From NCBI RefSeq assembly GCF_027580225.2, contig NC_073354.2, positions 30,214,001 through 30,278,000 on the forward strand: 64,000 bases of DNA, written 5' to 3'. Below the pieces are notes generated by a model, which searched no databases, was not told where the DNA came from, and was given only the letters and a program-made list of their open reading frames with translations. Shown here piece after piece: positions 34,308 through 45,429 of this stretch (position 1 is its first letter; every line of letters starts with the position of its first letter). The translations under genes and the position numbers were made by a program. This DNA is from Misgurnus anguillicaudatus (lineage: Eukaryota > Chordata > Actinopteri > Cypriniformes > Cobitidae).

Positions 34308-36703
34308 TGTCACAAGGTGACGATCTTTTTGGGCGGAACCAAAAGTCGGGAAACTTTGGTTCCGCCCGGATGTTTCCGCCCAGACCGGGAAGAGGAAACA
34401 CTGGACATCCGGTAGCATCGCGAGGGCTGTAATCAGCCAAATCAAGCGCAGCTGTGCGTGGTTAAGAGGAACGCCGGTTGATTGGAGGATTACAGCACAC
34501 AGAGGAGTATTTAAGAGCAGTGTAAATCACAGTTTGGGTGCTTAGTGTGTGAGTTGAGGTGCGGAGCTGTGCTCGTCCGTTACACATCAGAAGCTGGTTG
34601 TACTTTCTCTCTCTCTCTCTCGTAGTTCGCAGTGGATGTTGGAGTAAGAGGAAACCCTGTGGGTAGCAGAAGTATTGGCATATGTGACACATTTAGAGAA
34701 ACCAAGGAAGAAGGAAACGAAACAGTTTTGCATAACATTAACCAAGAGGACCGCTGTGAGTATTAGCTCCTGGATTTAAATGAAGTGCAACCACTAACCT
34801 GTGTATTGTCGAACACCTCCAGGAAGAGGAGGGCGGCCCTACCCCTGATCTAGCGTGGTAGGTGAGCCGCAGGAATAGTTGGACTCAGCAGCCATAGCAG
34901 CAGAGCTAAATACTCCGGCCGTATTGTCATCGCCCCCATCCGACCTCAGCGAAGTGGAGGACGTCGTGCGTCTCGTGTGTACACCTGTAGTGTGGTGGGT
35001 GAGTCCATGTAATTTGAAAACCTTTCACGTTGAAGTGGTGCTGTGTATTTGCTGTGGGTTGCTGTGCAAGTGCTGTGTGTCTTGTCAGACGTACCCCGCA
35101 TCATCCCTTCTATTGAGGAAGAGACGGAGAGGCTGACGGTCGTGAGTGACATCATATTATTGTACGCTGTGTGCGATTAAGTGCGAAGTGACGGTGTGGG
35201 CCTTTGGAAGTCGCCCCCGTCTGTGTGTCGACAGTTTCAGAGTGTGGCGGTGAAGACTTGGATGCTGGCAGTGCATGTGTGAGTACAGCTACGGGCCTGT
35301 ATATTGCTACTTTACCTGTGTGTTTTCCCTTGTGGCAGAGTGAGAGGCGAAGGAGTTCCGCCGCCCCCGTGGTCTCTACAAAGGGGCGCCCCTGTCCGGT
35401 ATTCGATCGCCCTAAGGGCATTGAGGATAGGGCAGCGCTCGGCCCGGTGAGACGGTGTGACGGTTCGCCCCCCTGCTGACCAGCGCATTCGCCGAGAGGG
35501 TTTTTGCCCCCGGCGCCTCCTGGGGAAACCATCGCCGTTTGCCTTTCTGTGCCGGCCAGCTGTCGTAAGCCGCCCCCGTGTATCGTCGACCAAAACACCG
35601 TACAGCGAGCTGAGGAAAAGCTGTACTTACTCAGAGTTGTGAACAGCAGAGAGGTGAGAAGTATCCAAGTTGCACTAACCGTGTTGTTGTGTCCAAGCTA
35701 CCTGTGAAGAAAGAGAGAACGAGAGTGAACGCCTGGAGAACGAACTGCGGACAGTCATACATACCCAGAGCTGTAAACAGCAGAGAGGTGAGAAGTATCC
35801 AAGTTGCACTAACCGTGTTGTTGTGTCCAAGCTGCCTGTGAAGAAAGAGAGAACGAGAGTGAACGTCAGGAGAACGAACTGCGGACAGTCATACATACCC
35901 AGAGCTGTAAACAGCAGAGAGGTGGGAAGTATCCAAGTTGCACTAACCGTGTTGTTGTGCCCAAGCTGCCTGTGAAGAAAGAGAGAACGAGAGTGAACGT
36001 CAGGAGAACGAACTGCGGACAGTCACACATACCCAGAGCTGTAAACAGCGGAGAGGTGAGAAGTATCCAAGTTGCACTAACCGTGTTGTTGTGTCCAAGC
36101 TGCCTGTGGAGGAAGAGAGAACAGGAGTGAACGTCAGGAGAGTGAACTGTGGAAAAGCTATACTTACCGAGAGCTGGAATCAGCAGGGTGAGGACGATCC
36201 AAGTCCAGATTTAACGTGTCTTTGTGTTCCCAGTTGCTGCCTGTAGGAAGAGAAAGAAAGGAGAGTGAGCAGTGAGACATCCGACTAGCGTGATACAGGT
36301 ACCACGGGCGAAGAAAGAGTTAAACCCCAAGTCACACTATTTTGTCTTTTGCCTCCAGGAAAGAAGAGGAGGGCGCCACGGATAGCGGAGTTGGCAGGAG
36401 CCTGTGTCTCCCGTCCCCTCCCCCCTATATCTTTGGTCACCAGCCCCTGGAACCACCGTTGCCCTCTTCCCCTTCTTGCCACCTTCCTGTGCCGTGGTCT
36501 GCCTGGAAGGCAGAGAGGAAGTTTAGTTTTAATTGCCCCTTCCCCATCCCCCAAGTTATTTTAAATATTTAAATAAAGTTTGTTTTAATATTTACCTGCT
36601 CTCGTGTTGTTTGGTCATTGGGTTGGCTTTGGGGACCTCCTCGAGGTGGAAGTTGAGAAGGGGCGTGGCTTTAGTATATAACAGCCAGCCCCTAGCCGTG
36701 ACA
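34308..36703 (+). mobile_element. Solo LTR of a retrotransposon, 2.4 kb
   Basis: It begins TGTCAC and ends GTGACA (inverted LTR tips with TG...CA) and is flanked by a 4-bp duplication CGTA (34304-34307, 36704-36707). The interior has a TATA-like TATTTAAG near 34508 and AATAAA near 36571 shortly before the end, the expected LTR order on the + strand. A CT run (34607-34620) and a 134-bp tandem array lie within. No gag-pol and no second LTR are present. The order LTR vs element is confirmed by the uninterrupted relative at 37126-37165. Confidence 0.85.
35610..36260 (+). repeat. 134-bp tandem repeat inside the solo LTR
   Basis: GAGGTGAGAAGTATCCAAGT recurs at 35651, 35785, 35919 and 36053, with a diverged fifth copy near 36185. 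Each unit contains CAGAGAGGTGAG, similar to a splice donor, and CTGCGGACAGTCATACATAC. Confidence 0.92.
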
Positions 36704-37532
36704 CGTACGTCTGCTCAGACCCTGACGTGACGCTAAGCACTTTTCCAAGTCAAAGACAGTTTTTATAAATATGGACTTTGCCGTGGAGTTTTGCATACGC
36801 ACACTTTACGATCAAATCAGTGCGTACGCACACGTCATTTATAAAATGCTGGTAGAAAACGTCCCAAATTTGATCTTACGATCATTTCTCTAAAGTGCGT
36901 ACGTGTGATTCATAAAACGAACGTGCGCACAGAAAACGCGGTATAGCTGTGAAATCTATAAATCGCAAATAATCTTGAAATTGTGCGCAGCTTAATAGTC
37001 CAAAATCTCTGCATTTAAACAGTGCCTAATTAATGTCATTGACACATAAAGAAGCACCTGTCAATGTTTAAATCCTTTTTGAGCACCAAGAATGGTTTTA
37101 TATTTCTAAAAACCTACAGCATAGGACAAGCGAAAGTGCATACGTCTAAGACAGTTTTTATAAATATGGACTTTGCCATGTTTGTTTGCGTATGCACACT
37201 CAACGATCAAATCTGTGCGTACGCATGCCTCTTTAATAAAATGCTGCGTAGAAACCATCCTACATTTGATCTTACGATCATTTATCAAAAATGCAAAAGT
37301 GTGATCCATAGAACAAACGTACGCACATAACACACGCGGCCCTTTCTTTCAGATGTGAAATAGATCAATCACAAATAATCTTGAACTTGTGCGCAGCTGA
37401 GCAGTTTCAGATCTCTGCCTTTAAATGCTGGCTAATTAAAGTCATTGACGTCATGGCGCTAAGCACTTTTCCACGTCAAAGACAGTTTTATATGGACTTT
37501 GCCGTGGATTTTTGATTTATAATTGAGGCCCC

Positions 37533-39457
37533 AGACCACCGTTGAAGAAATCGCACTCTGTGCTCATATCTGCATCCTCTACAATGATGCATAATGTTTC
37601 TTATAGCCAAAGAAAACACGATGACCTCAAAAATGGGTCACAGATTCATATAAACTCACAAATAATGCTAAATCCTTGTGCCGTCTATCAAACTGCCATA
37701 CAAACTAGGTCTTTTTTGACAGGCAAAGTACAAATGTCACAATAAATCTTACGTTTATCGAAACCATCAGAACACTTTGTGGCTCACGCACTTCTTTAAT
37801 AAAGACCTGCTATGAACCAAATGAAATGTAGGCCAGTGTATCATTAATAACTCTGGTTTTATAGCTTACAGTAATGTGTTTGTACATCTCTGTTGGACAT
37901 TTTGAATACCGACCTCCTATTGTGTAAGAACTGCTTTACAACAAAGATAATCTGAACTGACAGAACTGACAGTCAGATGAAATCATGAACTTGGAGAAAT
38001 GTAAATCGGATCTGCTGTCAAACAATGTTACACCATGATATACTTATAGCAGATAGTTATGTTTGTGCTTTAAATTGAAATAAGTAAAAAGAAAAGCTAG
38101 AGGGTGTAATGTTTTCCCTCTCCTGAATAACATATGACTTGCCAGAATAAACTGCGCCAGATGTTGAGCGCCAGGCGTGCCGGCCAACTTCTTTTTCTTG
38201 TATGCGGAATTCATTTCATGCAAGCGCTTTTCACTTAGATATTTAATAAAATGTCTGAATCAGGAGAGAGGTACACTGTCAGAAAACATAGTTAAAATTG
38301 GTCCCATGCTGTCACTGGAGCAGTCCCCTTTAAAATGGTCTTTTAGTCTATACACAATACAGTTTGAATACATTTGGTACCAATGTGAACTCTTTGGCTG
38401 CAAAGGTGTGCTTTTTTACTGACCCCAGTGACAGCTAGGGACCATTTTGACCATTTTTCCGGACTTAGACTTTTTGTGGTAAGAACTCTCATTTGTGTGC
38501 ATTTGCCTGGCCCTATGGAAATGATCCAAACAAGCAACTGTGTTGTTTTAACTTTTTAAGTCAAGCTCAACAAACAGATTATGAAATAGAGTCTAGATAC
38601 TATAAACTTGAGTTGAACTCGAAGCTAGAGCATTTTTATTATGGTGTGCAATATACATGCTGCTGTTATGACAGCAAAGCTACAGAAAGTAGTTTCAAAG
38701 TGATTTCATGAGAATACGTGTGTATTTTTATGTAAGGTTGTTCCACACATACATTTACTTACGTTTTATACACATTAAAACGTGTAATATTGATGTGTTG
38801 ACAGAGCTAATACGTTAATTATTTATGTATTAACAGCTTTACAGATGTACAAATTTGCATGCATATATTACAATTGCGTTCATGTTTTAAGTCAAATTTT
38901 CTGACTCAAGACAGTTTATTCATTTACCGAATGAAATGTTCATGACTTTAAGAGAATTAAGTTTCACAAACTACACTTTAAAACCTGAATTACATTTTTG
39001 TAATCATTTAACAATTTTGTAATGTTTAGTTTGTTTGCCATGACACACAAAAGACGTTTTCTCCTATGCAGTCTTGTGCTAGCAATAATAATTACGCCAA
39101 GAAACAACATAAGTTCACAAAAGATGTTAATTTTATTCATTGGCTGTAATTCACATCTTTAAAATGTATGAATACGATAAAATACATACGACTGCGAGGA
39201 ACATATCTAAATTCAGCCCATTATCCGGCGATCTTGATCCCAGTTCTCAGCAGCATCTGTAAACGTCAAATCTCGAATTCGTTATGAATTTAAATTCAAA
39301 TATTCCGCGTCAAGAAATTTCATGACACATTTACGGCAGTGATATCAAACACTCATTGGCTATTGCGTTCTACGTCACAAATTTGCGACATTGCCGTCTT
39401 TTTTCTTTCGATGCACTTTTGAAATTTGAAATGCGCATCTTGACAGAGTGAAGCCAG
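37533..39457. other. Intergenic stretch, nothing recognised
   Basis: This is AT-rich. The small open frames here have no family features. Confidence 0.4.
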
Positions 39458-39716
39458 CCTGATCTCACGAGAAATCGTACATATTTTACGAGTTGGCTAA
39501 TTCGTATAAATTCATACAAAGGTAATCGTGCAAAATCATACGATTCTCATGAAAAACAACAACAAGAAAACCAAACCCCTAACCCCTTCCATAACCCCGC
39601 CCTTAACTCCAACATCACAGGGGTTGAGGCAAATCGTACCAAAACTTATGAATGTGGTCGTACGAATTAATACGAATTAGCCAACTCATAAAATATGTAC
39701 GAATTCTCGTGAGATA
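39458..39716. mobile_element. MITE copy C of the ACGAGTTGGCTAATTCGT family
   Basis: This is the most complete copy: CTGATCTCACGAGAAATCGT at the left, ACGAATTCTCGTGAGAT at the right, and inverted TACGAGTTGGCTAATTCGTA arms. The centre has AACATCACAGGGGTTGAGGC. Confidence 0.75.
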
Positions 39717-40147
39717 GCGATAACTTTAATACTTCTCTGTACTTATATGCTCCAGAGAGGACCGCGGATGCAGCCCTTCACCATTTTAACTACTTTTGGT
39801 ACTGCTTTGAAATTTCCCAATGAATAAATTATTGTGAATACACTAGCGGTCTAACAGTACATGATTTCAATAAACTGTTTTAGGTAGGAATTTTAAAATG
39901 CTATATTGTTACTATTGTTACTAACATTTTCCTAAACATTTCGTAAATACATTACATATTTAAGAGTTTGGGTTTAGGGTAAAGTTTGGGGTAGGGTTAG
40001 GGTAGTAACATTATCGATAAAATGGTTGAAAGGTAATTTATACCTCAACCTTTATAGTACGGAAGATTTGTAATTGTTTAACAATTTGTAGTTGTAAAAC
40101 TGTAATAATGCTATAATTAAATGTTGCAAATAAACGTGTACAATGTA
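39717..40147. other. Intergenic; GGGTTAGGGT-like tract at 39968-40008
   Basis: This is a short G-rich degenerate tract resembling telomere repeats but not tandem TTAGGG. Nothing else is recognised. Confidence 0.4.
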
Positions 40148-40155
40148 CTCTTCAG

Positions 40156-40619
40156 CAGTGTCAGGGGTAACGCATTACAAGTAACGTGCATTACGTAATA
40201 ATATTACTTTTCTGAAGTAATGAGTAAAGTAACGCATTACTTTATAAATGTACACATTAATATTTGAGTTCCTTTTTTTAAAAAGTAATGCAAGTTACTT
40301 TTCAGTTTAATTAATTAGATGTTAAAAACAATGTACTGCATTAAACTGAACGTATAAACGTAGAATTACACACTCTGTGCGTGAACAGTTTCAGTCAGAA
40401 ATGGAGATGGCAGAACAGAGCTTGACATTTTTGCGATGGAAATATTACATTTCTGAAGGCAAAACTTTTCAGTCATAAAAACACTTGCAAAGTAAGAAAA
40501 AGTAACGCCAAACTAACTTAAAAAAAATGTAAGCATTACTTTCCGTGAAAAGTTACTTTTTTGGGGAGTAACTTAATATTGTAATGCATTAATTTTAAAA
40601 GTAACTTTCCCCAACACTG
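40156..40619. mobile_element. hAT MITE with 8-bp target duplication
   Basis: The left end is CAGTGTCAGGGGTAACGCAT and the right end ACTTTCCCCAACACTG. They are flanked by a perfect CTCTTCAG duplication (40148-40155, 40620-40627). It is 464 bp and rich in GTAACGCATTAC-type motifs. There is no coding capacity. Confidence 0.9.
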
Positions 40620-40895
40620 CTCTTCAGCAACTTTTTTTAAACATACAAAAAAATTATGTTTTACGTTTTTGAAGGTTATATATTAATACTACATATTAAC
40701 ATAGTTCAAAGTGATTTGAAGTTGAAATTTAAAATAAAGTTTATGCCTCCATATAAACATTACATTTCATGTTTTCATTTGTGTTTTAGTGAGGCTGATT
40801 AAGTCTGTATTCTTCACCTTCATGATATTGCAAACCAGAATTTTCATTTTTACAGGTGTAAAAAGAAGGTTTAAGATCAGTAGAAAATATGATGT

Positions 40896-42082
40896 GACCG
40901 CTGATCTATATAAATGACTGGATTGCTCATGACGTCACAACTGTGAAGCCACCGCGGCGCCATGTTGGTATACCCAAACATTCTATTAATTCAATGGACG
41001 TTATCAGATTTTAATGATAAAACATCAATTTAATAGTCTCTGTTTTTATATCTGAAGTATCCCTGTACATTATTACAACGCAAACGTCCTAAGCATGTTC
41101 ATAGTTATTTACTGACATTGTACATTTTGCTTTTTAAACAGTTATTATACATTCATCTTTATTACAGTATCAGATCAGCAGACAGACCGCAGCATATTTA
41201 GTATTAATAACAACATGCTCATTCTGAAATCTGAATAAATGTTAACTTAGCGTAGCGTAGCATAAGTTCTACCAGGAAACTCGAATGTTACGTCATTCAT
41301 TTCACAAGGCGCAATCAATCACCCCTGATACTGAAAGTATATAAGCCTCGTACTCATCTGTATTTGCGTTCGCAGATGCTGATGCCAGCATTTACAACCC
41401 ACCCTCCCTACCACCATCACCAGGTCGGTTCCGTCCATACTCGAGGGGGATTCGATTCTGGCCTGTCTTCATCTTCAGACAGGAACCGCAAGAATCCGCG
41501 ACCCCCGGATTTGAACTACGGTCGGGGCCTACGCCAAAGAGCTATACTGTGTTACATTCCAGCCTTGGTTGCTAACTACTGTTAAATAAACTCATATAAA
41601 TTCTTATATCTTCGAGTCTTTCTGGTAGAAATAACATGCTTTGTACCGTATGTGCACGCATTAATTTGCTGGCTTTGTAATTATGTGATCTAAACTTACA
41701 AGTTACCTAAACTTATTTAGAGAAATAACGCTGACCGTAGCTGAATGTAAAAAAAAACGTTATTTATACCCTTGCCATTAACAGAATGCAGACTCACCTT
41801 AACGGTTTTTTATAAATCCATTATCCTGCCCTATTTAAACATAAACATTGCAAATAACACCAAAATTAACTATTATTTTACGTACACATATCCGAAAAAT
41901 TAACCTTGTGTGACTGATACGCTGTAAAGCGGGTGAAATTAGATCATGTTTTTGAATGGAAGTCAATGACGCCCTCTGCCGGTTGGGTATACCAAGATGG
42001 CCGCTCAAACTCTGCGCTGGCTTCACCTCACGCTGTTACGTTAAGCGTTTTATATGCAATCCAGTCATTTATATAGATCAGT
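40896..42082. mobile_element. Inverted-repeat element carrying an LTR-like insert
   Basis: GATCTATATAAATGACTGGA at 40902 and its complement near 42059 are the core of the inverted ends, which also share GTGAAGCCA and TGGTATACCCAA. Inside, 41270-41630 looks like a separate insert. Confidence 0.7.
41239..41634 (+). mobile_element. LTR-like or terminally inverted insert with TATA and poly(A) signals
   Basis: TCTACCAGGAAACTCGA (about 41269) and TCGAGTCTTTCTGGTAGA (to about 41628) are inverted. The ends TGTTA and TAACA also fit an LTR. It has TATATAAG at about 41339, and AATAAA at 41585 near its end. The open frame 41364-41585 (73 codons, MRSQMLMPAFTTHPPYHHHQ and on) has no recognised domain. It is either a solo LTR or a relic of an element with inverted terminal repeats. 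Confidence 0.5.
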
Positions 42083-43571
42083 GGATGTGACCTTGCTTGC
42101 AATAATTTCCAAACACAACATGAATAGGAAGAATGTTAGCTACTGACAGCCTCAGTCCCCATTCACTTTTACTGTATGAAAAAAGTCTCAAATTTGTTGA
42201 TTTTGTTTTCCACAGAAGACAGAAACTCATGCCGGTTTGGAGTGACATGAAATGACCATGAGTGGATGAGTTGGACAGAGCCTTTGATATTATACTGGGT
42301 AAATGTTCTCAAAATGTATAGATATTTTTTCTTGACATTTTCTCTTTGCAAGAAAATGAGTTGTGAATATCTTCCAAACATCTCATCAATGATGGATAGC
42401 AAACTCACCGCCTCCCTCCCCTGGGATGTAATCAGTATATTATATAAGACTTTCTGCTGTCTGGTTGCATGCCTCATAAAGTGCGTCTACTATTATTTTC
42501 ATAGCACAGCTGTTTAAATAGACTGTTCCAGAAATCCTTCTCTATTACCTGTAACTATTTTAATTTTCACCTTGCAAACGGTATCAAAGTGAATTAACAT
42601 CACAGTCTTCATGGTGAAATCATTTAGCCACCTGTCAGGTCGAGATATACATTTTGACAATATGGCCAGACATTGCTGATGTCCTGCACAATCAGGGATG
42701 TTGGGGTGAGGGGGCCCCGTCCGGAGCCCTGTGACAAAGAGAGGCCCACTGAGCACACCTTTACACTGCTGAACATATGGGGCCCCACCTTTAAATTTCG
42801 TCCTGGGCCCAATTAATTATTGAGACAGAGTATAGTGTTAGGGAAACTGTAACACATAAAGCACATAAGCCTTATATAAATGCACTTTAAACCAAAACTA
42901 CCAGTTAAGATTCTAAAAAAAGACTTCTAAAAAAGGCTCAGAATCAGAAACTCCGGACAGACCTGTTTAGCATCTACATAATCTTAAAAAAAGACCCGAA
43001 ATATGTGGCAAACATCACTAGGACACTTGATCTATCAAACTACTGGACCAGAAAAACTTGCATAATCAAACAAATATTTGGATGACCTATATGCATTAGT
43101 TTTATGATATCCAAAGATTTATTTTTTGTTTCTCTTAAATGAAAATTAAATGAAACATGAACGCACCATGTTTATGTGGAGTCCATAATACAGACTTACT
43201 CATAGACTGGTTATTAAAACCATATGGAAGAAATGCTTCTCAAAAAATAATCACCAACAGTTCAGGGTTTTCGGCAAAGTAACAGTATGATTTATTGCAA
43301 AAACAAAAAGACTGAGGTATCAGGAACAATAAACAAGGTTTAAAATGGAGAGTGATGATTTTCATCTTACATAAAAGTCTACTGGGAATGTCTGATAAAT
43401 TATCTAAATCATGAGTTAAACACAATGCTTTAATATCAAACTGTAATATTAAGTTATGCCAGAGATATTCTCATTATATACAGGATATGTGTGTCCAGCG
43501 CTGGCTCAAGGGGTTGTGTCACCCTAAAAAGATCATAAAGATGGGCTACAATGGTAGCACTGTAATGTGTT
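42083..43571. other. Intergenic stretch; possible repeat at 42690-42830
   Basis: 42690-42830 (GGGGCCCC-containing, ending GTCCTGGGCCC) is more GC-rich than its surroundings and looks like part of a repeat. No gene is seen. Confidence 0.3.
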
Positions 43572-45429
43572 ACGTGACGTCAAAACCCAACGTTGGATTG
43601 ATGTCAAAACCCAGCATCAGACCGATGTCAAAACCCAACGTCAAATCCCAACATCAAGTTGATGTCAAAAACCAATGTCGGACGGACGTAAAAAATAAAC
43701 AGTGTCATACGGACATAACCCAATGTCCAGCGAACGTCAAAACCCAGTGTCCAACGGACGTCAAAATACAACATCAGATTGACATCAAAGCCCAATGTCA
43801 GACGGATGTTGAAACCCAATGTCAAAACCGTATTGATGTCAAAAACACAATGATGTCATAAACACAATGTCGGCGGACATCAAATCCAAACATCAAAAAC
43901 CCAACATCAAAAAGATGTCAAAACTCAATATTGGGTTGGCATCAAAACCCAAAGTCAGACGGACGTCAAAACCCAACGTCTTACCAACGTCTAAACCCAA
44001 TGTCAGATGGACGTCAAAACCCAACGTCAGGCTGATGTCAAAACCCAACTTCAAACTGACATAAAAACCCATTATCAGATGGAAATCAAACCCAACGTCA
44101 AATCCGTCACATCAGACGGATGTCAAAACCCAACATCCAACGAACATCAAAACCCAATGTCATACCCACGTCAAATCCCAACATCGTATTAATGTCAAAA
44201 ACCCAATGTTCGCCGGACGTCAAAACCCAATTTCAACCGGACATCAAAACCCAACATCAGACCGACGTCAAATCCCGATGTCAAAACCCAACTTCGGACT
44301 AACGTCAAAACCCAACGTCATACCCACGTCAAATCCCAACATCATATTGATGTCAAAAACCCAATGTCTGCCAGACGTCAAAACCCAATGTCAACCGGAC
44401 ATCAAAACCCAACATTGGACAGACATCAAAACCAAATGTCACACTGACGTCAAAACCTAACGTCAGACTGACGTCAAACCCAATGTCAAACAAACATCAA
44501 AACTCAACGTCAGACCGACGTCAAAACCCAGAGTCATACCGACTTCAAAAACCGACATCAAAACCCAATGTCTGACTAACGTCAAAACCCAACATCATAC
44601 CCATGTCAAATCCCAACATTGTATTGATGTCAAAAAACCAATGTCTGCCGGACGTCAAAACCCAATGTCATCCAGACATCAAAACCCAACATTGGACGGA
44701 CATCAAAACCAAATGTCACACTGACGTCAAAACCCAATGTCAGACTGACGTCAAACCCAATGTCAAACGGACATCAAAATCCAACGTCAGACTGACATCA
44801 AAACCCAACGTCATACCTATGTCAAATCCCAACATCATATTGATGTTAAAAACCCAATGTCTGCCGGACGTCAAAACCCAATGTCATCCAGACATCAAAA
44901 GCCAACATTGGACGGACGTCAAAACCAAATGTCACACTGACGTCAAAACCCAATGTCAGACTGACGTCAAACCCAATGTCAACCGGACAGCAAAACCCAA
45001 CGTCAGACCGACGTCAAAACCCAACGTCATACCCATGTCAAATCCCAACATCATATTGATGTCCAAAACCCAATGTCTGCCAGACGTCAAAACCCAATGT
45101 CAACCGGACATCAAAACCCAACGTCAGACCGACGTCAAAACCCAACGTCATACCCATGTCAAATCCCAACATCATATTGATGTCCAAAACCCAATGTCTG
45201 CCAGACGTCAAAACCCAATGTCAACCGGACATCAAAACCCAACGTCAGACCGACGTCAAAACCCAACGTCATACCCATGTCAAATCCCAACATCATATTG
45301 ATGTCCAAAACCCAATGTCTGCCGGATGTCAAAACCCAATGTCAACCGGACATCAACACCCAACATGGGACAGACGTCAAAACCAAATGTCAGATGGACG
45401 TCAAAACCCAACCTCAGACAGCTGTCAAC
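43572..45429. repeat. 24-bp minisatellite with higher-order structure
   Basis: About 77 units of the form ACGTCAAAACCCAACGTCAGACCG run without break. Because 24 is a multiple of 3, long open frames (to 232 codons, 44603-45301) appear; they have no start context or flanking gene and are not called as coding. Several unit junctions form TGACGTCA. The TACCCATGTCAAATCCC variant marks larger blocks. Confidence 0.95.

Larger units (their letters stand above)
33449..37532. mobile_element. Composite of TACGCAC-rich DNA elements split by a solo LTR
   Basis: The outer ends GGGCCTCATTTATAAA (33449) and TTTATAATTGAGGCCCC (to 37532) are inverted. Within lie several direct copies of a module with 'CATTTATAAAATGCTGCGTA', 'TTTGATCTTACGATCATTTC', 'AAGTGCGTACGTGTGATYCA' and 'ATAAATATGGACTTTGCCGT' (for example at 33860, 34010, 36840, 37220). 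A solo LTR interrupts it at 34308-36703. No transposase is found. Confidence 0.65.

Noticed and set aside
35152..35598. 148-codon frame on the - strand in the solo LTR
   Set aside because: There are no domain features; it lies in GC-rich non-coding LTR sequence on the strand opposite to its promoter.
39968..40008. Possible interstitial telomere repeat
   Set aside because: GGGTTTAGGGTAAAGTTTGG is degenerate and lacks consecutive TTAGGG units.
44603..45301. 232-codon open frame in the 24-bp repeat
   Set aside because: A unit length divisible by three with no stop codon gives long frames by chance; there is no start context, splice sites or flanking exons.
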